This document shows, one piece after another, positions 45,001 through 56,191 of a stretch of 64,000 bases of DNA. Numbering within the stretch: position 1 is the stretch's first letter; every line of letters begins with the position of its first letter. The position numbers and the translations under genes are program-made. The DNA comes from Candidatus Protochlamydia phocaeensis. GTDB lineage: Bacteria > Chlamydiota > Chlamydiia > Chlamydiales > Parachlamydiaceae. The notes beneath the pieces were generated by a model. It worked only from the letters and a program-made list of their open reading frames with translations, had not been told where the DNA came from and did not search any database. The stretch spans positions 124,001-188,000 of the forward strand of contig NZ_FCNU01000031.1 in assembly GCF_001545115.1 (NCBI RefSeq), written 5' to 3'.

Positions 45001-45212
45001 TTACAACCGGCGCCCTAACTAGACTCCGCCCAGTCTTGATGACGGCCCTCGTTGCGTCTTTGGGCTTTGTTCCCATGGCTTTTGCCACAGGCACAGGTGC
45101 GGAGGTTCAAAAGCCCTTGGCAACGGTTGTGATTGGAGGGCTGATTAGCGCAACTTTACTTACCTTACTCGTTTTGCCCGCTTTATATAAGGTTTTTCTC
45201 AAAAAGCTATAA
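42012..45212 (+). CDS. Heavy-metal RND pump, CzcA-like
   Basis: HME-RND proton-driven efflux pump of 1066 aa with twelve membrane helices and two large periplasmic loops. Helix IV reads DFGLIVDGAVIITEN, the D-x5-D-x6-E pattern of Zn/Co/Cd pumps rather than the Met-rich copper/silver (CusA) form. Starts FSVQHPFGILLFTLIIAAYG, and QIKINTVLAG-like text (NNQVQINTVLAGLSPLQVE) fits the family. So the likely substrates are Zn2+, Co2+, Cd2+ or Ni2+ (family-level inference). Confidence 0.93.
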   Translation: MIEKILKFSVQHPFGILLFTLIIAAYGIYSFIRLPIDAVPDITNNQVQINTVLAGLSPLQVEKQVTYIIETALAGIPGLQMTRSLSRNGFSQVTAIFDDDVNIYFARQQINERLSEVKENLPEGAEPRMGPISTGLGEIYMWTVDFKSPNGKGARIKDGMPGWQSDGSYLTPEGQVLKTDVEKASYLRTVQDWIVKPQLKGIQGLAGVDSIGGYVRQYHIEPNIERMIALGLSFDEMIQAVRKNNISIGPGYIEKRGESLLVKSDERLDSPRQIESIVVAARDGIPIRIRDIADVGIGKEMRTGSATHNGHEAVVGTALMLIGANSRTVAQDVDKKLQEINKTLPADIEAKAVINRTKLVNATIHTVAKNLSEGAVLVIVILFAFLGYFRAALITALIIPLSMLMTAIGMVHSKISGNLMSLGAIDFGLIVDGAVIITENCLRRLSQKQHAIGRGLDPQERMQEVMIASKEMIQPTVFGQAIIITVYFPILALSGVEGKMFHPMAMTVIFALISAFILSLTFVPAMIALFVKGRLKEKENVLVSGAKHLYRPLIKGTLKFPWLTIGTSTAAVIASFLLFYRLGEEFVPTLDERDIAMHAIRIPSTSLSQSTEMQREIEKTLMKIPEVLYIYSKTGTAEMASDPMPPNVSDAFIILKPREQWPDPDLPKESLIGIIEKAVSTLPGNNYEFTQPIEMRFNELISGVRSDLAVKIYGDDFNQMQRTAEQIANILKSIPGSADVKIAQTSGLPVLDIRIDREAASRLGLNVSDALEVVGIAMGGGKAGQLFEGDKRFDIIVKLPDALRENPTTLSNLPIPLAANEGDKKVHFPYVPLSEVAKLEINEGLNEIQRENGKRFVAVQANVRGSDLGTFVEKAKQQISQKVKIPEGYWLDWGGQFENLLSARNRLLIVVPMCFGLIFLLLYSAFNSARYALLVFSGVPLALTGGIMSLWLRNMPFSISAAVGFIALSGIAVLNGLVLITYINQLRKEGLETEEAITTGALTRLRPVLMTALVASLGFVPMAFATGTGAEVQKPLATVVIGGLISATLLTLLVLPALYKVFLKKL

Positions 45213-45310
45213 GCGGCCTGATTACTCCCCTCTTAATGGCAATGGGCAAAAATGAAGTAGATTATACGTAGCTATTTTTTGTTAACGATCAAGACAGGAA
45301 TTAGGGATTT

Positions 45311-47206
45311 ATGATGGAACAAACACTCAAACTCCGCTGGCTTATTATAGGTGCAGTTTTTATTAGCTTCTTTGAATTCTTATCGTTAAGCGGGACTCGG
45401 CTTCCACACTTGATCGCTCTGCCGTTTTTTTTGGCCTTTACTCTCTTATTCGGCTATCAAACAATATGGCATGGCCTCCAGGCGTTAGCGAAGCTAGACT
45501 TTAAAAGCATCAATCTTTTGATGCTGATTGCTGTTTCAGGAGCCTTCTACCTAGGAGAATACCCTGAAGGAACAATTGTAATTATTTTATTTACGCTAGC
45601 AGAAAGATTGGAAGATATCGGAATCGCCAAAAGTCAGTCCGCTCTTGATTCTCTCGCCAATAAAATGCCTAAAACCGTATGGGTCAAAGATCAAGAACAG
45701 CCGGTTGATATTTCTACAGTCTCAGTCGGAACAATTGTCCTCATCAAACCTGGTCAGATGATTCCTCTGGATGGTATCATTAAGTCTGGAGTTTCCTTTG
45801 TCGATGAGTCTGCCATTACGGGCGAGCCGCTGGCAAAAGATAAACGTCCCGGCGATCTTATTTTTGCCGGAAGCTTAAATAAACAAGGCTTTTTAGAATT
45901 AGAAGTCACAAAGCCTTTCGCGGACTCAACAATTGAAAAAATCCGGGAAATGACTTTCAATGCAATCCAACATAAAGCTGAAACGCAGAAATTTATTGAA
46001 CGCTTTTCCCAATATTATACTCCTGCCATTATTCTCTTAGCTATTTTTTGGATATTCTTTACTTGGATGATTCTTAATCGCCCTTTTACGCAAGGATTTG
46101 CAGACGCTTTAGCCCTATTAGTGATTGCCTGCCCATGCGCGCTTGTCATTTCAACGCCCGTTTCCATTTTCTCCGCTATTGGAAACGCCTCTTCTTCAGG
46201 CGCCCTTATTAAAGGCGGACGCTATTTAGAAGCGCTTGGACAAATTAAAGCTATGGCTATTGATAAGACACGCACCTTAACGATAGGCGAACCTATAGTG
46301 ACAGATATTGTTCCTTTTGGAGGGCATTCAAAAGAACTGCTGCTCAGCTGCGCGGCCGGCATAGAAAAATTGTCTGAACATCCTTTAGCTCAAAGCATTG
46401 TCAATGCTGCCCAAAAACAAAATTTGCCCCTTCATGAAGTCCAAAATTTTGAAAGTATTGTTGGAAAGGGGGCAAAAGCGGATTGCATGGTCTGCGAGGA
46501 TGAGCACCATTGCATCGGAAAGCTTCAATTCATTCTCGAAGAACATAAAGTCCCTCAAGCCTTTATTGAACAAATCGAGGCTTATCAAAACCAGGGAAAA
46601 ACCGTCATTGCCGTTAGCACACATAAAGAAGTTGAAGGAATGATTGCTCTCGAAGATGAGATTCGCCCTGATAGCCAAGAATTTGTTTCAACTCTAAAAA
46701 GATTGAACATTCAACCCATTATACTAACAGGAGATCATTTAAATGTCGCTCAAACTGTTGCTAAAAAAATTGGCATTGACCAAGTAAAAGCAGACCTTCT
46801 TCCCCAAGGCAAAGCTCAAGCCGTTCAAGACCTTTTACAAAAGTATGGAAAGGTAGCCATGTTTGGCGATGGGATCAATGACGCACCGGCCCTTGCACTG
46901 GCCAATGTTGGTATTTCTATGAGTTCGCTTGGAAATGATACGGCGATCGAGGCCGCATCTGTGATCATTCTCAACGATCAATTAAGGTTAATCCCTTTTC
47001 TAATTGAACTTGGCCGGAAGACTTTATCAACCATTAAAGCCAATATTACATTTGCCATTGCGGTGAAACTTGTCTTTATTACCCTGGCTCTCTTAAGCCT
47101 ATCTAATTTAGCTTTAGCCATTTTTGCTGATGTCGGCGTCACTCTTTTAGTCATTCTAAACAGCTTGCGATTAACGAAATTTGGAAGTGGGAAGATAAGG
47201 AAATAA
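45311..47206 (+). CDS. Zn/Cd-type P1B-ATPase with altered DKTGT motif
   Basis: ATPase of 631 aa without an N-terminal HMA domain. Membrane helices, actuator motif ITGEPLAKDK, metal-site CPC in ACPCALVISTPVS, nucleotide-binding SEHPLA and [14 protein letters not shown] are all there. But the phosphorylation motif reads DKTRTLT (D at residue 318), where P-type ATPases have DKTGTLT; the codon is CGC at 46271, one base from the Gly codon GGC. The second ATPase in this window has a normal DKTGTLT. The change may reduce or abolish transport, or reflect a sequencing error. 99 nt after czcA; same direction, likely co-expressed. Confidence 0.88.
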   Translation: MMEQTLKLRWLIIGAVFISFFEFLSLSGTRLPHLIALPFFLAFTLLFGYQTIWHGLQALAKLDFKSINLLMLIAVSGAFYLGEYPEGTIVIILFTLAERLEDIGIAKSQSALDSLANKMPKTVWVKDQEQPVDISTVSVGTIVLIKPGQMIPLDGIIKSGVSFVDESAITGEPLAKDKRPGDLIFAGSLNKQGFLELEVTKPFADSTIEKIREMTFNAIQHKAETQKFIERFSQYYTPAIILLAIFWIFFTWMILNRPFTQGFADALALLVIACPCALVISTPVSIFSAIGNASSSGALIKGGRYLEALGQIKAMAIDKTRTLTIGEPIVTDIVPFGGHSKELLLSCAAGIEKLSEHPLAQSIVNAAQKQNLPLHEVQNFESIVGKGAKADCMVCEDEHHCIGKLQFILEEHKVPQAFIEQIEAYQNQGKTVIAVSTHKEVEGMIALEDEIRPDSQEFVSTLKRLNIQPIILTGDHLNVAQTVAKKIGIDQVKADLLPQGKAQAVQDLLQKYGKVAMFGDGINDAPALALANVGISMSSLGNDTAIEAASVIILNDQLRLIPFLIELGRKTLSTIKANITFAIAVKLVFITLALLSLSNLALAIFADVGVTLLVILNSLRLTKFGSGKIRK

Positions 47207-47524
47207 ACAGAAAGAACCTAATCCTCTTTAGCTAGTGCACCGCATCAATACATGGCAGGCCATTGGATTAAGTAATCTTTTACCTTTTTGATTCCTTATC
47301 TTAAGGTTGAATAGAGTGGGGATATTGGGCAACAATTCCGCTGAGGGATTGGCTATCTATATTAAACTGCTGAACCGCATCTGAAGGATGAAGGAATTCC
47401 ATGTCGTGCATGAAATAAGAGAGCGGTTTAAAAGTCTTCTGGAAAAAATTCAGATTTAAAAAGTGATTTTAGCTAAGCAACTATTGGGTAGTTTAAAATG
47501 AAAACATGTGAAAGACAAACGATG
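47207..47524. other. Gap with possible gene remnant
   Basis: Mostly gene-free. On the minus strand, 47301-47411 is an open frame of 36 codons (MHDMEFLHPSDAVQQFNIDS and onward) that reads like the end of a real protein, but no longer start or RBS is available. It may be a gene remnant or chance. The tRNA genes begin just after this stretch. Confidence 0.3.
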
Positions 47525-47597
47525 TAGCGGCAGCCGGACTTGAACCGACGACACACGGATTATGATTCCGTTGCTCTACCAACTGAGCTATACCGCC
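47525..47597 (-). tRNA. tRNA-Met (CAT), elongator type
   Basis: The minus strand folds as a standard cloverleaf of 73 nt. Acceptor GGCGGTA pairs with TGCCGCT (first pair G-T), D arm GCTC/GAGC, anticodon stem ACGGA/TCCGT with loop ATCATAA (anticodon CAT), T arm with TTCAAGT. A normal G1 with paired acceptor end distinguishes it from the initiator next to it. A tRNA-Ile2 (lysidine) reading of CAT cannot be excluded without further comparison. Confidence 0.9.
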
Positions 47598-47609
47598 CCA
47601 TAAAAAAAA

Positions 47610-47682
47610 TAGCGGGGGAAGGATTCGAACCTCCGACCTTTGGGTTATGAGCCCAACGAGCTAACCCCTGCTCCACCCCGCG
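47610..47682 (-). tRNA. Initiator tRNA-fMet (CAT)
   Basis: Minus-strand cloverleaf of 73 nt: 5' CGCGGGG and 3' CCCCGCT plus A, with the unpaired C1-A72 type end typical of bacterial initiators. The anticodon stem carries the three G-C pairs (GGG CTCATAA CCC), also an initiator mark. Anticodon CAT. It lies 12 nt upstream of the elongator tRNA-Met, so both are probably processed from one transcript. Confidence 0.92.
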
Positions 47683-48006
47683 TCACTCGCAAACTAGGTT
47701 AGTGTTTGCTTGAAGAAAGAATAACTATAGCAAAGCGTGATATTTAGAACAAATGAAATTTAACGCATTTCTCACTTTTTTTTAAGTTTTACAGCTTTGA
47801 GGTATCTGTGGAAAGGATAAAAAAAATTAAAAAGAGAAGTTTTTTTCTTCATTTTTCATCTTTACACATTTTTTAGAGCCTTAAAAACATCTCCATTTAT
47901 TGTAAATCCTTTTAGATATTCACCTGCTCATATATCAAATATTTTTAAGCAGCCGACTTAGACGGTTAAAACCGCTAAGATTGGTTCTTGAAAGAAGAGA
48001 CTGATT
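47683..48006. other. Gap with single repeat arm
   Basis: About 320 nt between the tRNA pair and the end of waaA. No gene seen. GACGGTTAAAACCGCTAAGA (47961-47980) followed by TTGGTTC matches an arm of the palindromic repeat family (copy 6). The promoter of the tRNA genes must lie in the first part. Confidence 0.45.
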
Positions 48007-49335
48007 TTATTCTTCACCATTATTATCCATATCCTGAACGGATAATTGATGAAGAAGAGGGTCTATGACGTGTAAGGTGCGCTTGGTTGATCCCTTTAAG
48101 CTTCTAATTAATTCTAATCCATTCTGTCCCATCCGCTGACGCTCCGCTGAATCTCCCAATAAATGAAACAGCGTCTCTTGAAGCTGCTCTTCCGATACTT
48201 GTTTACCCGCATCATATTCCTTGATTAAATCCACTAATTCGGGCTGTGAATACATGTGGGGTCCAAATAAAACCGGTTTGCTATACCAGCAAGGCTCTAA
48301 AATATTATGCCCGCCCACTTTAGAAGTAAAACTGCCCCCCACAATTGCGATATCCGACAATTGATAGCACATTCTCAGCATTCCCATGGCATCAATAAGA
48401 ATGGCCTGCTCCTTCCCCGTCCGTCGATTAATATCTGTAAAAGCCACCCAAAGCAGGCGTTCCTTCTCTAACAGCTCTCCTACTTCCTGAAAGCGCTCGG
48501 GATGGCGCGGAACAAAAATAACCTTAAGAGTTGGAAAGCTTTTCCAAATTTCTTTTAGAAGCTGCAGAATCAACTGTTCTTCCGGATGGTGGCTTGATCC
48601 AATTGTTAAAACAAGCTGATCCGGTTGTATGCCTAGTTTTTGCCGCCATTGGGTGACCTCTTCAGCCGTTAATTGAGGATATTCATCATCGAGCTTGAGA
48701 TTTCCTGTGATATGGATTTTTTCTGGAGAAGCTCCCGCTTCAATAAATCTTTTTTCATATAAGGCATTTTGGACGCACAAAAAATCGAACAATTCAAAGA
48801 GCGCTTTAGAAAAGAAAGGCACCTTGCAAAAGCGATGCGTGGATTTTTCGGAAAGTTTCCCATTCACTAAGACAAGACTTGCGCCTTGCGCTTTGGCTAA
48901 GCGCATAAAATTAAACCAAAAATCGGATTCACACAAAATAACAAGGTCAGGCGAGGCGCGTTTGATCAGTCGTCGTACAATAAAACTAAAATCAAAAGGC
49001 AAATAAACATGATAATCGACAAAAGGTAAACTTCGCTTGGCTTCTGCATGCCCTGTCTCTGTTATCGAAGAAACGACAAACAGACTGGATGGAAACCGCT
49101 GTTTTAATTCCCTAACCAAAGAGACGACAGCTTTTGTCTCTCCAACAGAAACGGCATGAATCCAAATTAAAGGCTCGCCATTCTGCTGGAAAATAGGATA
49201 ATCAAACCCTAGGCGGGGCAATAAACTTTGTCGATATTTTTTATAAAAGACTAATTGATAAAGCATCTTGGGAATTGCCAATAAGGCAAGAATCCACAAA
49301 CAACATTCATAACATAAAATGAGAAAAACGTTCAC
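48007..49335 (-). CDS. waaA: Kdo transferase
   Basis: 3-deoxy-D-manno-oct-2-ulosonic acid transferase of 442 aa (GT30); adds Kdo to lipid A at the inner face of the inner membrane. Landmarks: N-terminal membrane anchor, IWIHAVSVGETKAVVSLVRE, GNLKLD, LTIGSSHHPEE, and GGSFTSKVGGHNILEPCWYS near the nucleotide-binding site. Chlamydiae carry a multifunctional WaaA (GseA) that adds several Kdo residues. The start codon is GTG (49335), with a weak RBS. The MBL gene lies 19 nt upstream on the same strand. Confidence 0.9.
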   Translation of the reverse strand: MNVFLILCYECCLWILALLAIPKMLYQLVFYKKYRQSLLPRLGFDYPIFQQNGEPLIWIHAVSVGETKAVVSLVRELKQRFPSSLFVVSSITETGHAEAKRSLPFVDYHVYLPFDFSFIVRRLIKRASPDLVILCESDFWFNFMRLAKAQGASLVLVNGKLSEKSTHRFCKVPFFSKALFELFDFLCVQNALYEKRFIEAGASPEKIHITGNLKLDDEYPQLTAEEVTQWRQKLGIQPDQLVLTIGSSHHPEEQLILQLLKEIWKSFPTLKVIFVPRHPERFQEVGELLEKERLLWVAFTDINRRTGKEQAILIDAMGMLRMCYQLSDIAIVGGSFTSKVGGHNILEPCWYSKPVLFGPHMYSQPELVDLIKEYDAGKQVSEEQLQETLFHLLGDSAERQRMGQNGLELIRSLKGSTKRTLHVIDPLLHQLSVQDMDNNGEE

Positions 49336-49354
49336 AATACTCGTCGCTCGCTGT

Positions 49355-50308
49355 TTAATAAATTTCTTTGCTTTCGCCGTTCTTTAAAATCCAAAATTGC
49401 TCTTGAGGAAGGCCTCGCTTGTCCATTTCTTTCTCTAATGCCAGAATAGGCTCATCTATGCCATCATCGGCCATTTGAAAGGTCCCAAAATGAATGGCCA
49501 CACTTTGCTTGGACTGTAAATCTAAATGAGCTTGCACGGCTTCGGCAGGAGAAATGTGGACAGAATGCATAAACCACTCGGGCTTGAAGGCTCCTATAGG
49601 AAGAAAAGATAAACGCGGAGGGCCTAAGCGCTCACGGATCATTGTAAAATGAGGTCCATACCCTGTATCTCCTGCAAAGTAAATAGAATGCTTAGGACCT
49701 TTAATGACAAAGCCTCCCCATAAGGTCTTATTTCGGTCCCATATCCCTCTCGCAGAAAAATGTTGAGAGGGAACAAAAATCAACTGATGATCCATGGAAA
49801 AATCGACTTGCTCCCACCAATCTAACTCTTTCATATTCTTCAAGCCTTTGGCTTTCAGATAAGAAAAATTGCCCTGGGGAATAAAAAAGACAGGCTCATG
49901 GACCTGCTGTAGGCGCTGCAAACTCGGCAGGTCCATATGATCGTAATGATTATGGCTGATAAGAACGAGATCAATGGGCGGCAAATCTTCAAATCGGACG
50001 CCAGGCAAAGCCGAACGCCGAGGTCCCCACCGCTTAAATGGACTTGCGCGCTCAGACCAAATGGGATCGGTTAAAATATTCCACCCACTTACCTGAATGA
50101 GGCAAGTAGAATGGTTAATAAAGGTAATAGCCAACTCTCCTGCCTGCACTCGTGGACGCGTAATTTTTTGTTGCTGCACGGGAACAGAATGCGGCCAAGG
50201 AGCCGGACTCCTTGTCAACATCCAATATAAGGCGCGTGAAAATGGTTGAAGCTTAACTCCAGGATTAAAATAACGTTGTCCATTGAAGTGATTTGATTGC
50301 ATACGCAC
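49355..50308 (-). CDS. MBL-fold hydrolase, NAPE-PLD-like
   Basis: Metallo-beta-lactamase-fold protein of 317 aa with LISHNHYDHMDLPSLQRL (H-x-H-x-D-H metal site at about 132), FAGDTGYGPHF (metal Asp) and SVAIHFGTFQMADDG (last His). The text WGPRRSALPGVRFEDLPPIDLV and AFKPEWFMHSVHISPAEAV match the N-acyl-phosphatidylethanolamine phospholipase D group. A lipid-hydrolase role is likely; the exact substrate is unknown. Co-directional with waaA, 19 nt upstream; a shared transcript is likely. Confidence 0.85.
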   Translation of the reverse strand: MRMQSNHFNGQRYFNPGVKLQPFSRALYWMLTRSPAPWPHSVPVQQQKITRPRVQAGELAITFINHSTCLIQVSGWNILTDPIWSERASPFKRWGPRRSALPGVRFEDLPPIDLVLISHNHYDHMDLPSLQRLQQVHEPVFFIPQGNFSYLKAKGLKNMKELDWWEQVDFSMDHQLIFVPSQHFSARGIWDRNKTLWGGFVIKGPKHSIYFAGDTGYGPHFTMIRERLGPPRLSFLPIGAFKPEWFMHSVHISPAEAVQAHLDLQSKQSVAIHFGTFQMADDGIDEPILALEKEMDKRGLPQEQFWILKNGESKEIY

Positions 50309-50620
50309 TCGAAAAATTTTTTCTAAAGTAGGCTAAGAATAACCTGCTAACTATTATAACGCAACTAAGCCCATAGGATCGCTTTCCCCTTTATCTAATA
50401 GCTAGAATTGAATCGCTAAATTAAATTCTTTTTCTAGCCCTTCCAGAAAATCGACTATCCATACAATTTGAATATCCTTCCACGCTTCTTCGGATTATTT
50501 GTTTAATTACTTTTTATCAAAAAAATACGATTAAATTTATTGATTCTTATTAAATCCTTTAAAAATAAATAACAATCACCAACTAAATTTAATCTTTTTT
50601 TTATTAAATTTTATTCTTCC

Positions 50621-51982
50621 ATGAGCATACATCTAAATTTTTATCGCGAAAGTGAATTTGAATATGTGGATCACCGTTTTTTAGATCCTAAATATTGCCC
50701 TTCTCACCCTCAACATCTCGCTATTTTTCGAGTAAAGAATCAAATTTTCTATACGCTTACCTCCACTTCTCGTGCGCGTCCTCTTGATATAGCAGTTTCC
50801 CAGTTCTTGCTCTCTAAGTTAGAAGACCGCATTGCTCAGATTAACAGCCGTCTATTTAAGGGAGAAAAAATAAAAGAGCTGGCTTTAAAACAACGGATTT
50901 ATCAGCTCGCTTCCTTTGCACCTAAATCTTACAGCACTTATCTTCATGGAGATTATCAAATTTTCTGGACCATTCCTCAATCGCCTTCTCTCTTGAGACC
51001 TTTATTGGAAGAAATAAAGGTGCATCTTATTATAGAACCGGAATCAGAAAAGCTTCTGGATAAACTTTATTCTCATCAAGACCCTTTCTTTGAGGGTCTT
51101 GCCGCGTGTCTGGCTTATGCGTCTTTGCGGCTAAATCCTCTTTCTAATGAAGCAGGAGACTTGTTAGTCCATAGAATAAAAGGGTTTCGCAAACAGCTTA
51201 AAGCTGATTCTAGAAGCTATCTCAATCTGAAAAATCTGGTTATTCTCCGCTATTTTACAGTCTTAGAGCATTGCGCTTTGCAAGGAGAGGCTTTAATTCA
51301 AAAAAAGCAATGGCTAAAACGAGATATCGCCCAACATTTGGCTTCTATGATGTCGGTTCCCATCCAAGTGATAGAAGAGGTGGATTTAATAGAGAAACTA
51401 GAGGACTCATTTAATGACTATACAAGCGAAGAGTTCAAAGCTGCCTTAGCTCTTGTCTATCGTATTCTCGGATTAGAAAATAAAATTCATCTAATGGCCA
51501 AGCCGCATAAATTAAATGATGTGGTCAAAAAGCTGATTGCTTTTCTTGAAAAAGATGAAATGCACAAAACGCTTTTACCTTTATTTAAAGTCCATATAAA
51601 GCCCTTTTCTTTTGATGATCCTTTCCCCTCTCCCTGTATCGTGCTCTATCCGCCTTTGCGATATTCTCATGCCCATCTGCTCCTTGACCTCATTACAAAA
51701 GAATTTGCTAAAGAGATAGAAGACTGGGGCCTCGGAATTTCCCCCCGTTTTAACAGAAAAGTCAATGCCCTCATTTTTGTCGGCAATGGAGATGGCTATG
51801 CTAAACATCAACTTTTAAAAAATTTAAATTTAATTTCTTTTTATCAGAGCAAGGCATCCTTTTCTTCCGATCTAAAACCTGAACAGGCCTATCATGTGAT
51901 CTTAAAAGAAGATTGGCCATTGACCGAAGACGCTGTTTATTTTAAAGACGCGATCCCTTTGGTCCAGCCCGCTTTCTTTTGA
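50621..51982 (+). CDS. Hypothetical protein, 453 aa
   Basis: Protein that I cannot assign. No signal peptide or membrane segments; it is mixed helical/strand by composition with runs of basic and acidic residues. A section at about 325-400 (FSFDDPFPSPCIVLYPPLR, VNALIFVGNGDGYAKHQL) looks like a folded domain. It is preceded by 310 nt of AT-rich gene-free sequence, and the start has only a weak upstream A/T-rich context. Possibly a lineage-specific protein. Confidence 0.5.
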   Translation: MSIHLNFYRESEFEYVDHRFLDPKYCPSHPQHLAIFRVKNQIFYTLTSTSRARPLDIAVSQFLLSKLEDRIAQINSRLFKGEKIKELALKQRIYQLASFAPKSYSTYLHGDYQIFWTIPQSPSLLRPLLEEIKVHLIIEPESEKLLDKLYSHQDPFFEGLAACLAYASLRLNPLSNEAGDLLVHRIKGFRKQLKADSRSYLNLKNLVILRYFTVLEHCALQGEALIQKKQWLKRDIAQHLASMMSVPIQVIEEVDLIEKLEDSFNDYTSEEFKAALALVYRILGLENKIHLMAKPHKLNDVVKKLIAFLEKDEMHKTLLPLFKVHIKPFSFDDPFPSPCIVLYPPLRYSHAHLLLDLITKEFAKEIEDWGLGISPRFNRKVNALIFVGNGDGYAKHQLLKNLNLISFYQSKASFSSDLKPEQAYHVILKEDWPLTEDAVYFKDAIPLVQPAFF

Positions 51983-52107
51983 TCTATTTTAATTGTTTTA
52001 AATACTTTACTTGAACCATCCGAAACAACTAAAATAAATTTTAAAAGGCAAATAGAAAGGATTATCTCTCGTGCATTCCATTTAAATTCAATTGTATAAA
52101 AGTTTAC

Positions 52108-52136
52108 TTGTCATTTATCCTTTCTTATTCTATTAT
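52108..52136 (+). promoter_or_regulatory. Candidate promoter of kdsB-pyrG-yqgF
   Basis: TTGTCA (52108-52113) and TATTAT (52131-52136) are separated by 17 nt, a good match to a sigma-70/sigma-66 promoter. It lies about 30 nt before the kdsB start, so it would drive the three-gene unit. Other TATAAT-like text nearby allows for a slightly shifted -10. Confidence 0.5.
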
Positions 52137-52166
52137 AATCCCGTTATAGAATTTTAAAAGTAGAAG

Positions 52167-55001
<2,835 letters not shown>

Positions 55002-55044
55002 TCATGCCGGCCATCAACATGGCTAATGAATTAAACATGCTAAT

Positions 55045-55073
55045 GACTCCCATTTAGGCCATTAGCGGTTTTT
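55045..55073. repeat. Palindromic repeat, single arm (copy 7)
   Basis: ACTCCCATTTAGGCCATTAG followed by CGGTTTTTA is a right-arm match to the family consensus, directly before the terminator at 55077. Confidence 0.4.
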
Positions 55074-55076
55074 AAG

Positions 55077-55115
55077 AAATTCTCTAAGAAGCCTTAGAAG
55101 CTTCTTAGAGAATTT
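55077..55115. terminator. Bidirectional terminator, 16-bp stem
   Basis: AAATTCTCTAAGAAGC (55077-55092) and GCTTCTTAGAGAATTT (55100-55115) form a perfect 16-bp stem with a 7-nt loop, followed by T on the plus strand. It lies between yqgF (plus, stop 55001) and the YfdX gene (minus, stop 55137) and can serve both. The terminator itself contains the TTCTCTAAGAAG motif of the repeat arms. Confidence 0.85.
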
Positions 55116-55136
55116 TATCTGATGGGAGTGAGAAAA

Positions 55137-56132
55137 TTAGGATTCTTGCGCTGTATTAGTTTGCTGCCCGTTGGTCGTCTTTTTCTTATCAAAGTGCCGC
55201 TTGATTAAATCCTGGAATCTTTCTTTCAAAGAGTGGAACATGGAAGGATTGCCAGTATTGCTATTGATTTGCTTTTGAAGGTCTTTAATCGCTTCATTTA
55301 AATCCTTATACTCATCCTCTTCCTTGGTAATGTATCCCAGCGCACGTGCACGCTCTAATTCATAGCGCGTGCCATCAAGTAACTTTAAAGCCAAGTCCCT
55401 GTTATTTTTATATTTGTCTTCTGACAGAGCTAACAAGGCTTTTGCATTAATAAGCGGAATAGGCAAAAGGCGATTGATGATCACAATTGAGGTTAACGCC
55501 GTCTCAAGCACAGCTCCGGCTTCCTGACTAGCGTTATGATTCAGCAAATTTGCCGCTCGTTTAAGAGCTGGAGGATAAATCGCCAATGGCAAGCTATAGG
55601 TTTCGATATCAATTTCGCTTTGCAATGCATCAAGCAAAAGGCGCCCTTCCGGATAATCTCCGTCCTTCACTGCCCTCTCCGCCGTTTTGCTAATTTCTCT
55701 AATGCGATCTAAGCTCAAGGGGGCATCATCAATAACATCAATGTTAAAATCCAAAGGCAGTAAAGCGCTATCGGGATGCTGGGCCAGCAGCACATCTATT
55801 TTACCGCTTGCCCTTTCAATAGCAGCTAGTGCTCCCTTATTATCGCCATCCCAAATCAGCTTGATCGCCTGTTCCGTTTCTTTAAGTACAGCGACAGCTT
55901 CTGGAATAATGCTCTTCCTGATTTCTTCCTCCACCTGCTTGCGCTGTTTTTCTATTTCTAAGCGCTGCTGAGGCTGGCTTTGAGGAAGCGGTGCTGGAAT
56001 GTTCGTCTGAGAGCCTGTCGAAGGCTTAGAACCGGAAGACGGACTCTGTTGGGCCTCAAGAGACGAACCGCAAGCTAATAAACCCAATGCGATGCTCCAA
56101 GCTTTAAAAGGAAAAGCTGAAGATTTATACAT
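55137..56132 (-). CDS. YfdX-family protein, exported
   Basis: Protein of 331 aa with a signal peptide (cleavage near LEAQ), a Pro/Ser/Gln-rich linker, and a helical YfdX-like core: AVAVLKETEQAIKLIWDGDN, GALAAIERASGKIDVLL, EGRLLLDALQSEIDIETYSL, and the Ala-rich segment around 190-240. YfdX proteins are periplasmic, acid- and stress-related in enterobacteria; the mechanism is unknown. A lysine-rich C-terminal tail follows. First of a minus-strand group with a coiled-coil gene upstream. Confidence 0.75.
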   Translation of the reverse strand: MYKSSAFPFKAWSIALGLLACGSSLEAQQSPSSGSKPSTGSQTNIPAPLPQSQPQQRLEIEKQRKQVEEEIRKSIIPEAVAVLKETEQAIKLIWDGDNKGALAAIERASGKIDVLLAQHPDSALLPLDFNIDVIDDAPLSLDRIREISKTAERAVKDGDYPEGRLLLDALQSEIDIETYSLPLAIYPPALKRAANLLNHNASQEAGAVLETALTSIVIINRLLPIPLINAKALLALSEDKYKNNRDLALKLLDGTRYELERARALGYITKEEDEYKDLNEAIKDLQKQINSNTGNPSMFHSLKERFQDLIKRHFDKKKTTNGQQTNTAQES

Positions 56133-56191
56133 ATTAGACCTCTCGGTTTAAGTGAAAAGCTTTATACATAAGCGGAAATAAGGCCATGCAA

